Below, piece after piece: positions 1-6,722 of a DNA stretch of 10,168 nucleotides. The translations under genes and the position numbers were made by a program. This DNA is from Chloroflexota bacterium (GTDB lineage: Bacteria > Chloroflexota > Dehalococcoidia > GIF9 > UBA5620), in assembly GCA_026389735.1 (NCBI GenBank), contig JAPLHH010000132.1:1-10168 (forward strand), written 5' to 3'. Numbering within the stretch: position 1 is the stretch's first letter; every line of letters begins with the position of its first letter. Below the pieces are notes generated by a model. It was given only the letters and a program-made list of their open reading frames with translations. It was not told where the DNA came from and ran no database searches.

Positions 1-1401
1 GCGCAACTGGTCAAGGAAGCAGCAATTAAGACAAATGACAAGTGCGGCGATGGCACCACTACAGCTACTGTGCTGGCTCAGGCAATTGTTACTGGCGGCT
101 TCAAGAACATAGCTGCCGGTGCTGACGCCATGTCTCTCAAGCGGGGGGTTGAGAAAGGTGTGGATGCTGTGGTTAAGGAGCTGAAGAAGATGTCGACCCC
201 AGTGACCACAAAGGAGCAGGTGGCTCAAGTGGCGACAATATCAGCCGCCGATTCTGATATAGGTAACCTCATTGCTGAGGTGATGGAGAAGGTGGGCAAG
301 GACGGTGTGATTACCGTCGAGGAATCAAAGGGCTTGCTGTTTGAGACCGAGTACGTTGAGGGCATGGAGTTTGATAGGGGTTATATCAGTCCTTACTTCA
401 TCACCAATCCTGAGCTTATGAAAACGGAACTCGAGGACTCCTACATCCTGATTGCCGACAAGAAGATCTCGGCTATAGCTGAACTCTTACCGGTTCTGGA
501 GAAAATACTTCAGGTTTCCAAGAATTTTGTGGTTATTGCTGAAGACGTGGAGGGTGAGGCCCTGGCTACTCTTGTCGTCAACAAACTGAGGGGCACCCTT
601 AACTGTCTGGCGGTCAAAGCGCCGGGCTTTGGAGACAGGCGGAAGGCTATGCTTGAGGATATAGCTATCCTGACTGGCGGCAAGGTTATCTCCGAGGAGA
701 TAGGTAGGAAGCTGGATTCAACAACGGTGGCTGACCTGGGTCGAGCTCGCAAAGTGGTGGCGGACAAAGATAATACCACTATTGTCGAAGGCAAGGGTTC
801 TGAAGGGGATATCCAGGCTCGAATCAAGCAAATAAAGGCGCAAATCGATGAGACCACCTCAGACTACGATAAAGAGAAGCTTCAGGAGAGGTTAGCCAAG
901 TTAGCTGGTGGCGTGGCGGTGATTAAAGTAGGAGCTGCCACTGAGGTTGAGCTTAAGGAGAAGAAGCACAGGGTTGAGGATGCTCTCTCGGCGACCAGAG
1001 CTGCTGTTGAGGAAGGCATTCTGCCTGGCGGTGGCGTCGCCCTGATTAATGCCAGCCCGGCTCTGGATAAGGTAAAGGCAGAAGGGGATGAAGCTATAGG
1101 TTTGGCTATTCTGAAGCGAGCCCTGGAGGAACCGATGCGCTGGATTGCTGAAAATGCCGGACAGGAAGGCTCGGTGGTAGTGGATAAAGTGAAGCGCAGC
1201 AAGAAAGGTGTTGGCTATGATGCTTTGAAGGGCGATTACGGCGACATGGTAGCCAAAGGCATCATCGACCCGCTTAAGGTCACCAGAACCGGTCTGGAGA
1301 ATGCTTCCAGTATTGCTAACATGATTCTGACCACTGAATCTCTGGTGACCGACATCCCAGAGAAAGAAAAGGCTTCGATGCCACCCATGCCAGAATACTA
1401 G
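1..1401 (+). CDS. groEL: 60 kDa chaperonin GroEL, 5'-truncated by the window edge
   Basis: Cytosolic group I chaperonin subunit; it forms double heptameric rings that fold proteins in an ATP-driven cycle with GroES. The frame is open from base 1, and the first visible residue corresponds to about residue 71 of E. coli GroEL, so about 70 N-terminal residues lie outside the window. Visible marks are the ATP-site motif [11 protein letters not shown] (D17 here, equivalent to D87), the apical-domain stretch [31 protein letters not shown], and the ATPase aspartate in [16 protein letters not shown] followed by PGGGVAL. With the missing part the protein would be about 536 residues, slightly short for the family, because the tail ends in MPPMPEY with no GGM repeats. 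An intrinsic terminator follows within 30 bases, so groEL is the last gene of its transcript. groES is expected upstream but is not visible. Identity is certain. Confidence 0.98.
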   Translation, partial: AQLVKEAAIKTNDKCGDGTTTATVLAQAIVTGGFKNIAAGADAMSLKRGVEKGVDAVVKELKKMSTPVTTKEQVAQVATISAADSDIGNLIAEVMEKVGKDGVITVEESKGLLFETEYVEGMEFDRGYISPYFITNPELMKTELEDSYILIADKKISAIAELLPVLEKILQVSKNFVVIAEDVEGEALATLVVNKLRGTLNCLAVKAPGFGDRRKAMLEDIAILTGGKVISEEIGRKLDSTTVADLGRARKVVADKDNTTIVEGKGSEGDIQARIKQIKAQIDETTSDYDKEKLQERLAKLAGGVAVIKVGAATEVELKEKKHRVEDALSATRAAVEEGILPGGGVALINASPALDKVKAEGDEAIGLAILKRALEEPMRWIAENAGQEGSVVVDKVKRSKKGVGYDALKGDYGDMVAKGIIDPLKVTRTGLENASSIANMILTTESLVTDIPEKEKASMPPMPEY

Positions 1402-1428
1402 ACCTAAAAGGCTATAGAAAGTCATTAG

Positions 1429-1463
1429 GAAAGAGCTGTCCACCCGGACGGCTCTTTCTTTTT
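1429..1463 (+). terminator. Intrinsic terminator of groEL
   Basis: A 13-bp stem (one T-G wobble) runs from GAAAGAGC at 1429 to GGCTCTTTC ending at 1458, with loop ACCC at 1442-1445. It is followed at once by five T residues at 1459-1463. It begins 28 bases after the groEL stop codon, the expected place for Rho-independent termination. Confidence 0.9.
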
Positions 1464-1477
1464 AGGATTGTTCTCTG

Positions 1478-1537
1478 ATGTAGAGCGAGGCTTTAGCCTC
1501 GCTGTTTTGAAGCGACCCTGAAGGGTCACAACTACAT
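1478..1537 (+). repeat. Double-hairpin intergenic repeat, copy 1 of 3
   Basis: A 60-bp element bounded by ATGTAG (1478-1483) and its inverse CTACAT (1532-1537). Inside are two separate palindromes. Hairpin I is GCGAGGCT-TT-AGCCTCGC (1485-1502). Hairpin II has arms at 1512-1519 and 1522-1529 (GCGACCCT/AGGGTCAC) and carries one C-A mismatch. The same architecture recurs at 6632-6688 and, inverted, at 7727-7786. Here it sits between the converging groEL and M16 protease genes, downstream of the groEL terminator. It looks like a small non-autonomous mobile or REP-like element. It encodes nothing. Confidence 0.85.
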
Positions 1538-1578
1538 GTAGGATAGGCTGTTGCTAGATACTCTTTCTTGCGGAGTTT

Positions 1579-2841
1579 CTACAGTTTGAGTAGCTTGGCT
1601 AGCGGTTTTTCTTCTTTGACAGGTCCCACGATAGCAAGATTCAGTTTTTCGCTGGTCAGGAGCTGCTGTGCCACTCGCTTCAGGTCTTCGATAGTAACAG
1701 CTTCGACCAGTGATATCACCTCATCTGCGGTAAGTATGCGGTTGATGAGCAGCTCTTGAGCTCCTAGCCAGGCAGCAACATTTCGGCTACTCTCCAGGCT
1801 CAGCAATAGCCGCCCTTTGACTATCTCCTTAGCCTTATTTAGTTCAGCTTCAGTGATTTGCTCCTTGAGCTTGGAAACCTGGTCAATAATTGCCCTCAAG
1901 GCGCTGTCGACCCGGCCGGGGTCAACCCCGGCATAGATGATGACAGCTCCTGCATCGGCGAAATGGTCGGCGTAGCTGTGAATATCATAGGCAAGCCCTT
2001 GTTGCTCCCTTATCTCGGTGAAGAGGCGGCTGCTCATGCCTTCGCCCAGTATTATGCTGAGCAGGTCAGCGGCATAGCGGTCAGGATGGAAAAAGGATAA
2101 TCCGGGAACACCAAGACAAAGATGCGCCTGTTCGGTGTCTCGGAACTCGATATGCAGTCTGGCTGCTTCTTGGTCACCCTCGTTAGGGAAGCCTGCCGAT
2201 ACCTTGTTAGGTTTCCACTCACCTAGAGCCTGGCTGATGGCATCCTGCACTTGCTTCTGTTTGATGTCGCCGGCTACAGCGACCACAGTGCTGTTGGGTA
2301 GATAAAGGTTGGAGAAAAAGTCGAGCATTTGTTGGCGGGTTAGGGCAGCTACTGTTTCCTTACTCCCAGCGATGTCACGCCCTAGGGATTGTCCTGGCCA
2401 CAAAAGCTCGTCGATCAGCATAGCCACCCGCTGTCGCGGTGAGTCAAGGCTCATATTTATTTCCTCGATGATTATCTGGCGCTCTCGGTCAATGTCTGTG
2501 GCGTCAAAGCGGGAGTGTCGCAGCAGATCAACGAGGATATCCAGAGCTAAAAGAAAATGCTCGCTGGTTACCCGACACCAGAAAGTGGTCAGTTCTTTGT
2601 CGGTGCCGCCGTTGATTATGCCACCAACACTTTCGATAGCTTCGCTGATTTCCTTGGAACTCCGGCGCTTTTCAGTACCTTTAAAGCAAATGTGCTCGAT
2701 GAAATGGGAAATGCCAGCTTCAGGCTCGACCTCATAGCGTGACCCGGCGGCGATGAAAAAGACCACAGAGACCGAACGGGTGTGAGGCATTTCGCTTGTT
2801 AGAAGGCGTAATCCATTATCCAGTGTGATTTTTTCGTGCAT
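1579..2841 (-). CDS. M16 family zinc metalloprotease (mitochondrial processing peptidase/PqqL-like)
   Basis: Zinc-dependent endopeptidase of the M16B type, 420 residues, the usual length for a single-chain bacterial member. The inverted zinc motif HxxEH is HFIEH at residues 46-50 (zinc ligands H46 and H50, catalytic E49). The distal Glu ligand is E126 or E127 in IIIEEINM, the normal 76-77 residues downstream. The C-terminal half carries the family's substrate-side motif REQQGLAYDIHSY. The N-terminus MHEKITLDNGLRLL matches where family members normally begin, which supports this ATG although no Shine-Dalgarno sequence precedes it. No signal peptide is visible, so it is probably cytosolic. The gene converges with groEL and diverges from the radical SAM gene. 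Natural substrates of bacterial M16B enzymes are mostly unknown, so only the family can be assigned. Confidence 0.93.
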   Translation of the reverse strand: MHEKITLDNGLRLLTSEMPHTRSVSVVFFIAAGSRYEVEPEAGISHFIEHICFKGTEKRRSSKEISEAIESVGGIINGGTDKELTTFWCRVTSEHFLLALDILVDLLRHSRFDATDIDRERQIIIEEINMSLDSPRQRVAMLIDELLWPGQSLGRDIAGSKETVAALTRQQMLDFFSNLYLPNSTVVAVAGDIKQKQVQDAISQALGEWKPNKVSAGFPNEGDQEAARLHIEFRDTEQAHLCLGVPGLSFFHPDRYAADLLSIILGEGMSSRLFTEIREQQGLAYDIHSYADHFADAGAVIIYAGVDPGRVDSALRAIIDQVSKLKEQITEAELNKAKEIVKGRLLLSLESSRNVAAWLGAQELLINRILTADEVISLVEAVTIEDLKRVAQQLLTSEKLNLAIVGPVKEEKPLAKLLKL

Positions 2842-2850
2842 GATGTTAGC

Positions 2851-2880
2851 ATTTTACTCGTCACCAACATCTACAGTCAA
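2851..2880 (-). promoter_or_regulatory. Promoter of the M16 protease gene, close to the start codon
   Basis: Read on the minus strand: TTGACT (2880-2875), an 18-bp spacer, then TAAAAT (2856-2851), each 5 of 6 to the sigma-70 consensus. Only nine bases separate the -10 box from the ATG whose first base is 2841, so the expected start near 2844 leaves a leader of about 0-4 bases. That fits the lack of a Shine-Dalgarno sequence. Confidence 0.6.
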
Positions 2881-2918
2881 TGTGGTTGCCGATGACGGTT
2901 TATCGCCATAGAGGAAAG

Positions 2919-2947
2919 TTGACTTTTCCTCGGAATCGCTATATGCT
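2919..2947 (+). promoter_or_regulatory. Promoter of the radical SAM gene
   Basis: TTGACT (2919-2924), a 17-bp spacer, then TATGCT (2942-2947). Transcription from about 2954 would give a leader of some 27 bases containing the ribosome binding site TTGGAGAG at 2967-2974. It lies back to back with the protease promoter in the 139-bp divergent spacer. Confidence 0.5.
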
Positions 2948-2980
2948 GTTCAGAATTTAGATTTTGTTGGAGAGTATGGT

Positions 2981-4474
2981 ATGAGAATACTTCTGGTCTA
3001 TCCAAAATATCCAGATACCTTCTGGGGTTTCAGGCATGCCTTAAAGTTCATCTCTAAAAAGGCAGCTTTTCCTCCAATAGGCTTAATAACGGTAGCAGCG
3101 ATGCTCCCCAAGGAATGGGAGAAGAAGCTCGTAGATATGAATGTAACAGACTTGAGTGACCGGGAGATCGAATGGGCGGATTACGTCTTTATTAGCGCCA
3201 TGGCTGTGCAAAAAGATTCAGTCAAAACTGTTATCAAACGATGCAAGAGATTGGGAGTTAAGATTGTTGCTGGCGGTCCTCTTTTTACTACCGGACACGA
3301 GGAGTTCGATGAGGTAGACCACCTTGTGCTTAACGAGGCCGAGATCACGCTGCCATTATTTCTGGAAGACTTGAGGAATGGATGTGCCAAGCATATCTAT
3401 ACATCTGCTAAATGGCCTGACTTAACAACAACTCCCATCCCGCTGTGGGAGCTTGTTGACATGAGGAAGTATTCGTCAATGAGTGTTCAGTATTCCAGGG
3501 GGTGTCCCTTTGACTGTGAGTTTTGCGATATCGTTGTACTCAACGGGCACATGCCACGAACTAAAGATAAGGAGCAGCTACTGAGGGAACTGGATGAATT
3601 GTACACTCGTGGGTGGCGGAACAGTGTCTTCATTGTGGACGACAATTTCATAGGCAACAAGAGGAAATTGAAGGCAGAAATCTTGCCGGCGATAATCGAA
3701 TGGATGAAAAGGATGAATCGCCCCTTTTCACTTTTTACCGAGGCGTCTATTAATCTCGTGGATGATGAGGAACTTATGCAATTAATGGTGGAGGCGAATT
3801 TTAATATGGTATTTGTAGGTCTTGAAACCCCAAATGAGGCGAGTCTAGCCGAGTGCGGGAAATTTCAAAATAAGGGGCGTGATTTGGTAGCTGCTGTCAG
3901 GAAACTTCAGAGCCACGGTTTACAAGTACAAGGGGGATTTATTGTAGGCTTTGATAGTGACCCTCACACGATTTTTGAAGACCAAATCCGTTTTATTCAG
4001 AAGAGCGGAATTGTTGTGGCGATGGTCGGCCTGCTTAACGCACTCCCGGGTACAAAACTGTACCGGCGTCTCAAAAAGGAGAATCGTCTACTGATGGACT
4101 TTTCAGGCGATAATACCGACTGCTCGATAAACTTCATCTCCAGGATGGACATCGAAACCCTTATGAACGGCTATAAAAGCATTCTCAGTACTATTTATGC
4201 ACCAAAGCAATACTATGAACGGATAAAAGTCTTTCTGAAGGAATACAGACCACGGCAGAGACAGCGATCTCGTCCTCAGATTGGGCATTTCGTAGCATTT
4301 GTTAAGTCGCTGTGGGTCTTGGGGGTAGCAGCAAAAGGGAAAAGGTATTTTTGGAGGTTTCTCGCCTGGACGCTGGCAAGGCGCCCACGATCTCTTCCGA
4401 TATCGATAACGCTTGCAATCTATGGATTCCACTTTCGTAAAATTGTGGAAGGATACGCTGGTGTACCGGTTTGA
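2981..4474 (+). CDS. B12-binding domain radical SAM protein with DUF4070-type C-terminus
   Basis: A 497-residue cobalamin-dependent (class B type) radical SAM enzyme. Residues 1 to about 145 form a Rossmann-like B12-binding domain starting MRILLVYPKYPDTFWGF, with AGGPLFT at 97-103 and LNEAEITLP at 117-125. The radical SAM core follows, with the 4Fe-4S cysteines C175, C179 and C182 in RGCPFDCEFC, then VDDNFIGNK (219-227), ETPN (282-285) and GGFIVGFDSD (318-327). The C-terminal part (GDNTDCSINF near 376-385, then YYERIKVFLKEY) resembles DUF4070. This architecture is shared with the hopanoid methylase HpnP and with many uncharacterised proteins. No hopanoid gene is nearby, so calling it HpnP would be unsafe. 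The C-terminus (about 425-497) is rich in Arg and aromatic residues, perhaps membrane-associated. The ATG has a good ribosome site (GGAG). It appears monocistronic. Confidence 0.9.
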   Translation: MRILLVYPKYPDTFWGFRHALKFISKKAAFPPIGLITVAAMLPKEWEKKLVDMNVTDLSDREIEWADYVFISAMAVQKDSVKTVIKRCKRLGVKIVAGGPLFTTGHEEFDEVDHLVLNEAEITLPLFLEDLRNGCAKHIYTSAKWPDLTTTPIPLWELVDMRKYSSMSVQYSRGCPFDCEFCDIVVLNGHMPRTKDKEQLLRELDELYTRGWRNSVFIVDDNFIGNKRKLKAEILPAIIEWMKRMNRPFSLFTEASINLVDDEELMQLMVEANFNMVFVGLETPNEASLAECGKFQNKGRDLVAAVRKLQSHGLQVQGGFIVGFDSDPHTIFEDQIRFIQKSGIVVAMVGLLNALPGTKLYRRLKKENRLLMDFSGDNTDCSINFISRMDIETLMNGYKSILSTIYAPKQYYERIKVFLKEYRPRQRQRSRPQIGHFVAFVKSLWVLGVAAKGKRYFWRFLAWTLARRPRSLPISITLAIYGFHFRKIVEGYAGVPV

Positions 4475-4519
4475 GTTGATGCTTCAAGGCTGAGAAAGTC
4501 TACTAGAACCAAATGCCTG

Positions 4520-4532
4520 TGGTCATTGACCA
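4520..4532. promoter_or_regulatory. Perfect palindrome over the -35 box of bioY
   Basis: TGGTCA-T-TGACCA, two perfect 6-bp arms around one central base. Its right arm contains the start of the -35 hexamer TTGACC (4526-4531). The position suits an operator at which a dimeric repressor could block RNA polymerase. No regulator is known for this exact site, so the function is inferred from symmetry and position only. Confidence 0.35.
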
Positions 4533-4554
4533 TTTTCAGCCCGTTTGATATACT
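4526..4554 (+). promoter_or_regulatory. Promoter of bioY
   Basis: TTGACC (4526-4531), an ideal 17-bp spacer, then TATACT (4549-4554), five of six matches in each box. It predicts a start near 4561 and a leader of about 32 bases that contains the ribosome site AAGGAGGT at 4576-4583. It lies in the 118-bp gap after the radical SAM gene, so bioY need not depend on upstream transcription. Confidence 0.65.
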
Positions 4555-4563
4555 TTTCTTTTG

Positions 4564-4575
4564 GTTATCGATAAC
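4564..4575. promoter_or_regulatory. BioR-like palindrome at the predicted bioY transcription start
   Basis: GTTATCGATAAC is a perfect 12-bp palindrome. Its core TTATCGATAA (4565-4574) fits the operator consensus TTATMKATAA that I recall for BioR, the GntR-family biotin repressor described in Alphaproteobacteria. It lies just downstream of the -10 box at about +4 to +15 and abuts the ribosome site. The position is right for repression of biotin uptake, but the organism is probably not a proteobacterium and no BioR gene is in view. Confidence 0.45.
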
Positions 4576-4592
4576 AAGGAGGTATTATCAGG

Positions 4593-5177
4593 ATGAAAAC
4601 GTCAACCGCTCGGCTTACCTTTATGGATGTTGCTTTACCTAGAACTGGTTTTCTTTGGGATGCGGTCTTGGTGGTTGGCTTTGCTTGCTTAACTGCTGCC
4701 TTTGCCCAGATAAGTTTCTGGATCGGTCCGGTACCTATTACGGGGCAGACCTTTGCCGTTCTTCTAGCTGGTGCTCTATTAGGAAGCCGCCGCGGGGCAT
4801 TGAGCCAGCTCAGTTATCTGGCTATAGGAGCTACGGGCATTCCATATTGGTTTGCCTTGGGCGGTCCTCCGGGCATCGCTCGCTTGGTCGGACCCACAGG
4901 CGGTTACCTGATAGGCTTTGTAGCAGTTGCCTTTGTCGTCGGTTGGTTAGCCGAAAGAGGCTGGGATCGACGTGTATGGACAGCAGCTCTAGCTATGCTT
5001 GCCGGCGAAATTGTTCTGTATATCTTTGGCCTATCCTGGCTGGCCCACTTTGTTCCTGGAGGCACAGTGCTTCAGACTGGGCTTTATCCCTTTATAATCG
5101 GCGATTTGATAAAGGTGGTTGCAGCCGCCTTAATTTTGCCTTCGGGATGGCTGATTCTCCGACGATTTAAGGGTTGA
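4593..5177 (+). CDS. bioY: Biotin transporter BioY (substrate-binding S component of an ECF transporter)
   Basis: Integral membrane protein of 194 residues, the normal BioY size, that binds biotin with high affinity and carries it across the membrane, alone or with the shared EcfA/EcfT energising module. Family signatures are PVPITGQTFAVLLAG from residue 46, GPTGGYLIGF (100-109) and FIIGDLIK (167-174, with the conserved Asp and Lys). About six hydrophobic segments are visible, starting near residues 24, 52, 72, 103, 131 and 163. The start ATG lies ten bases after the strong ribosome site AAGGAGGT. No EcfA, EcfT or biotin synthesis gene is adjacent, so the energising module must be encoded elsewhere if it is used. 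The MBL hydrolase gene follows after 42 bases and may be co-transcribed. The TGA stop lies in a small hairpin. Confidence 0.95.
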   Translation: MKTSTARLTFMDVALPRTGFLWDAVLVVGFACLTAAFAQISFWIGPVPITGQTFAVLLAGALLGSRRGALSQLSYLAIGATGIPYWFALGGPPGIARLVGPTGGYLIGFVAVAFVVGWLAERGWDRRVWTAALAMLAGEIVLYIFGLSWLAHFVPGGTVLQTGLYPFIIGDLIKVVAAALILPSGWLILRRFKG

Positions 5178-5190
5178 AAGCTTTAACCCT
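5170..5190 (+). other. Hairpin spanning the bioY stop codon
   Basis: AGGGTT (5170-5175) pairs with AACCCT (5185-5190), and the loop GAAAGCTTT can extend the stem. The bioY TGA (5175-5177) lies inside. No T tract follows, so it is a poor terminator. It could be an RNA processing or partial attenuation site before the hydrolase gene, or have no function. Confidence 0.35.
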
Positions 5191-5219
5191 ATCAAATAGT
5201 TCTCACCGAGGTTATTAGC

Positions 5220-5858
5220 TTGGAAATCACCTGGCTAGGTCATTCTTGCTTTCGCATTAAGGGTAAGGAAGTTACCGTTATTACCGACCCGTGCCACCCG
5301 AGCTTGGGTTATTCCTTGAGCAAGCTCCAGGCTAACATAGTAACCTTGAGCCACTTCCATCCCGGCCATTGCTACACCGAGGCTATCACCAGTGAATTCA
5401 GAGGAATCAAAGGGCCCGGTGAGTATGAACTGAAGGGCACATTTATTACCGGTATCGCTACCTGGCATGATGCAGTCCAGGGAGAGAAGCTGGGCAAAAA
5501 CACTGTTTATCTCTTGGAAATGGATGCGATGACATTGTGCCATCTGGGCGACCTTGGCCATCTGCCGGCGTCTGAACTTATAGAAGACATGGGCGATATT
5601 GATGTATTGTTTTTACCTGTGGGCGGTATGTCCACTATAGGTGGCTCGGCGGCTGCCGAGATAGTAAGGCGTTTGACGCCTAAGGTCGTTATTCCCATGC
5701 ACTACAAGACGGCAGCATTGGCCAAAGAGCTTGAACCTGTAGATAAGTTCTTGAAAGAAGTGGGAATAAAGGAAACGGTCTCTCAAGCTAAGCTTTCGGT
5801 TAACCGGTCAACCCTGCCTACCAGCACCCAGGTAGTGATTCTCGATTATCCTCATTAG
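5220..5858 (+). CDS. MBL-fold metal-dependent hydrolase (UlaG/YtkL-like) with altered metal motif
   Basis: A 212-residue metallo-beta-lactamase-fold protein, probably cytosolic, as no signal peptide is visible. It starts with TTG; the resulting MEITWLGHSCFRI is the standard N-terminus of UlaG/YtkL-like members, and GAGG at 5208-5211 serves as a weak ribosome site. Metal-site candidates are H45, H47 and H50 in SHFHPGH, H83, H108 and D111 in CHLGDLGH, H114, and H161 in IPMHYKT. The usual HxHxDH reads HxHxGH here: G49 replaces the Asp that normally helps bind the second zinc. The rest of the site is intact, so the protein may be a one-metal enzyme or belong to a subfamily with this change. Substrate is unknown; UlaG is a lactonase, but most relatives are uncharacterised. 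It follows bioY by 42 bases, possibly in one transcript. Confidence 0.85.
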   Translation: MEITWLGHSCFRIKGKEVTVITDPCHPSLGYSLSKLQANIVTLSHFHPGHCYTEAITSEFRGIKGPGEYELKGTFITGIATWHDAVQGEKLGKNTVYLLEMDAMTLCHLGDLGHLPASELIEDMGDIDVLFLPVGGMSTIGGSAAAEIVRRLTPKVVIPMHYKTAALAKELEPVDKFLKEVGIKETVSQAKLSVNRSTLPTSTQVVILDYPH

Positions 5859-5872
5859 CCAGCCTCTCCTCT

Positions 5873-5902
5873 TTGACAGACTTCATGCTTCTCCCGTAGA
5901 AT
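5873..5902 (+). promoter_or_regulatory. Strong promoter of the zinc-ribbon gene that decides its start codon
   Basis: A perfect TTGACA (5873-5878), an 18-bp spacer, then TAGAAT (5897-5902, five of six). The -10 box covers the first possible ATG at 5901, so a transcript from here begins at about 5908-5910 and cannot use that codon. The next in-frame ATG, at 5913, would then have a leader of only about 3-5 bases. Confidence 0.6.
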
Positions 5903-5912
5903 GAGCCTGGTT

Positions 5913-6608
5913 ATGACTTTAGTCAAGAGACTTTATGATTTACAACAAATCGATTTTGACATTCAGAGGGAACAAGAGGCTCTAGATGAGATCAGCCGCC
6001 AGTTAGGTGAGAGTGAAGCTTTGCTCAAGGCTAAGGCTGAGCTTCTCATTGAGCAGGAGCATCTGGCCGAGATGGAGAAGCAGCAGCGGGATGTGGAGTG
6101 GGAGATTGAAGACCTGAGAACCAGCATCGCACAAGTGAATGATAAGCTTTACAGCGGTGCAACCAAGAACCCAAAAGAGCTGGTCAGCCTTGAGAAAGAG
6201 GTGGAGATTTTCAAGGCCAACTTGAGAGAAAAAGAAGATAAGCTGCTGGATTTAATGGCTGAGGCAGAAACGACACAGGACAAGATAAAGTTAGATGGCG
6301 AGCAGCTTAAAAAGTTAGAGGTGGAATGGAAGCGGGAGCAAAAGGCCTTAACTCAAAAGCAAGCTAAAGTGAAAAATCGGCTCTCGGACCTCAGCCAGAA
6401 GCGGCAGGCAGTAGCCTCGGAAATCACCCCGCAAACACTCGAGCTTTACGAGGGGATTAGGCTGAGGAAGGGGCAAGCGGTGGTTAAAGTAGAGCAAGGG
6501 AGATGCCATGGGTGCCATCTCACCTTGTCAATGAACGAATGGCAACGAGCCAGAGCCGGGGCTTTAGCCCAATGCAGTAGCTGTGGCAGGATACTCTATT
6601 TAGGCTAG
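5913..6608 (+). CDS. Coiled-coil protein with C-terminal C4-type zinc ribbon (CT398-like)
   Basis: A soluble protein of 231 residues from this start (235 from ATG 5901). The long N-terminal part is a charged Glu/Lys/Gln-rich coiled-coil hairpin with the family motif YSGATKNPKELVSLEKEV at its turn. It ends in a zinc ribbon, RCHGCH and then QCSSCGR, with four cysteines at 198, 201, 221 and 224 counted from ATG 5913. The family (PF02591-type, CT398 in Chlamydia) is widespread and is proposed to be an adaptor binding nucleic acid or protein partners, with no proven activity. ATG 5913 is preferred because the -10 box overlaps ATG 5901 and relatives begin close to this LYDLQQIDFD stretch. There is no Shine-Dalgarno sequence before either ATG. 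It precedes rnhA and rnpB, a neighbourhood that I recall in other bacteria. Confidence 0.88.
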   Translation: MTLVKRLYDLQQIDFDIQREQEALDEISRQLGESEALLKAKAELLIEQEHLAEMEKQQRDVEWEIEDLRTSIAQVNDKLYSGATKNPKELVSLEKEVEIFKANLREKEDKLLDLMAEAETTQDKIKLDGEQLKKLEVEWKREQKALTQKQAKVKNRLSDLSQKRQAVASEITPQTLELYEGIRLRKGQAVVKVEQGRCHGCHLTLSMNEWQRARAGALAQCSSCGRILYLG

Positions 6609-6631
6609 AACATTGTAAAGGTGAGATTTTT

Positions 6632-6688
6632 ATGTAGCGGCGAGGCTTTAGCCTCGCTACTCGCGACCCTAAAGGGTCGCGACTACAT
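6632..6688 (+). repeat. Double-hairpin intergenic repeat, copy 2 of 3 (best preserved)
   Basis: A 57-bp element bounded by ATGTAG and CTACAT. Hairpin I is GCGAGGCT-TT-AGCCTCGC (6640-6657). Hairpin II is a perfect 10-bp stem, TCGCGACCCT (6661-6670) with AGGGTCGCGA (6673-6682), around AA. It lies between the zinc-ribbon gene and rnhA, in the same orientation as copy 1. It creates an apparent in-frame N-terminal extension of rnhA, since GTG 6621 and the ATG at 6687 lie before it and at its right end. It could also weaken read-through into rnhA. Confidence 0.87.
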
Positions 6689-6722
6689 GTGGGGTGGTGA
6701 GGTGACTTATCGAGAGCAGAGG

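Noticed and set aside
901..1443. Long minus-strand frame opposite groEL, and similar frames at 510-857 and 882-1202
   Set aside because: They are antisense to a strongly conserved gene, and the 901-1443 frame begins within the groEL terminator hairpin. Their composition follows the groEL codons.
2981..4474. Assignment as hopanoid C-2 methylase HpnP
   Set aside because: The domain order fits, but the DUF4070 group contains many uncharacterised members and no hopanoid gene is nearby.
4499..4592. E. coli-type BirA operator upstream of bioY
   Set aside because: The TTGTAAACC...GGTTTACAA type of arm is not present; the two palindromes seen are of other kinds.
4655..5170. 171-residue plus-strand frame inside bioY
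   Set aside because: Out-of-frame shadow rich in Ser, Arg and Cys; the bioY frame carries all family motifs and the ribosome site.
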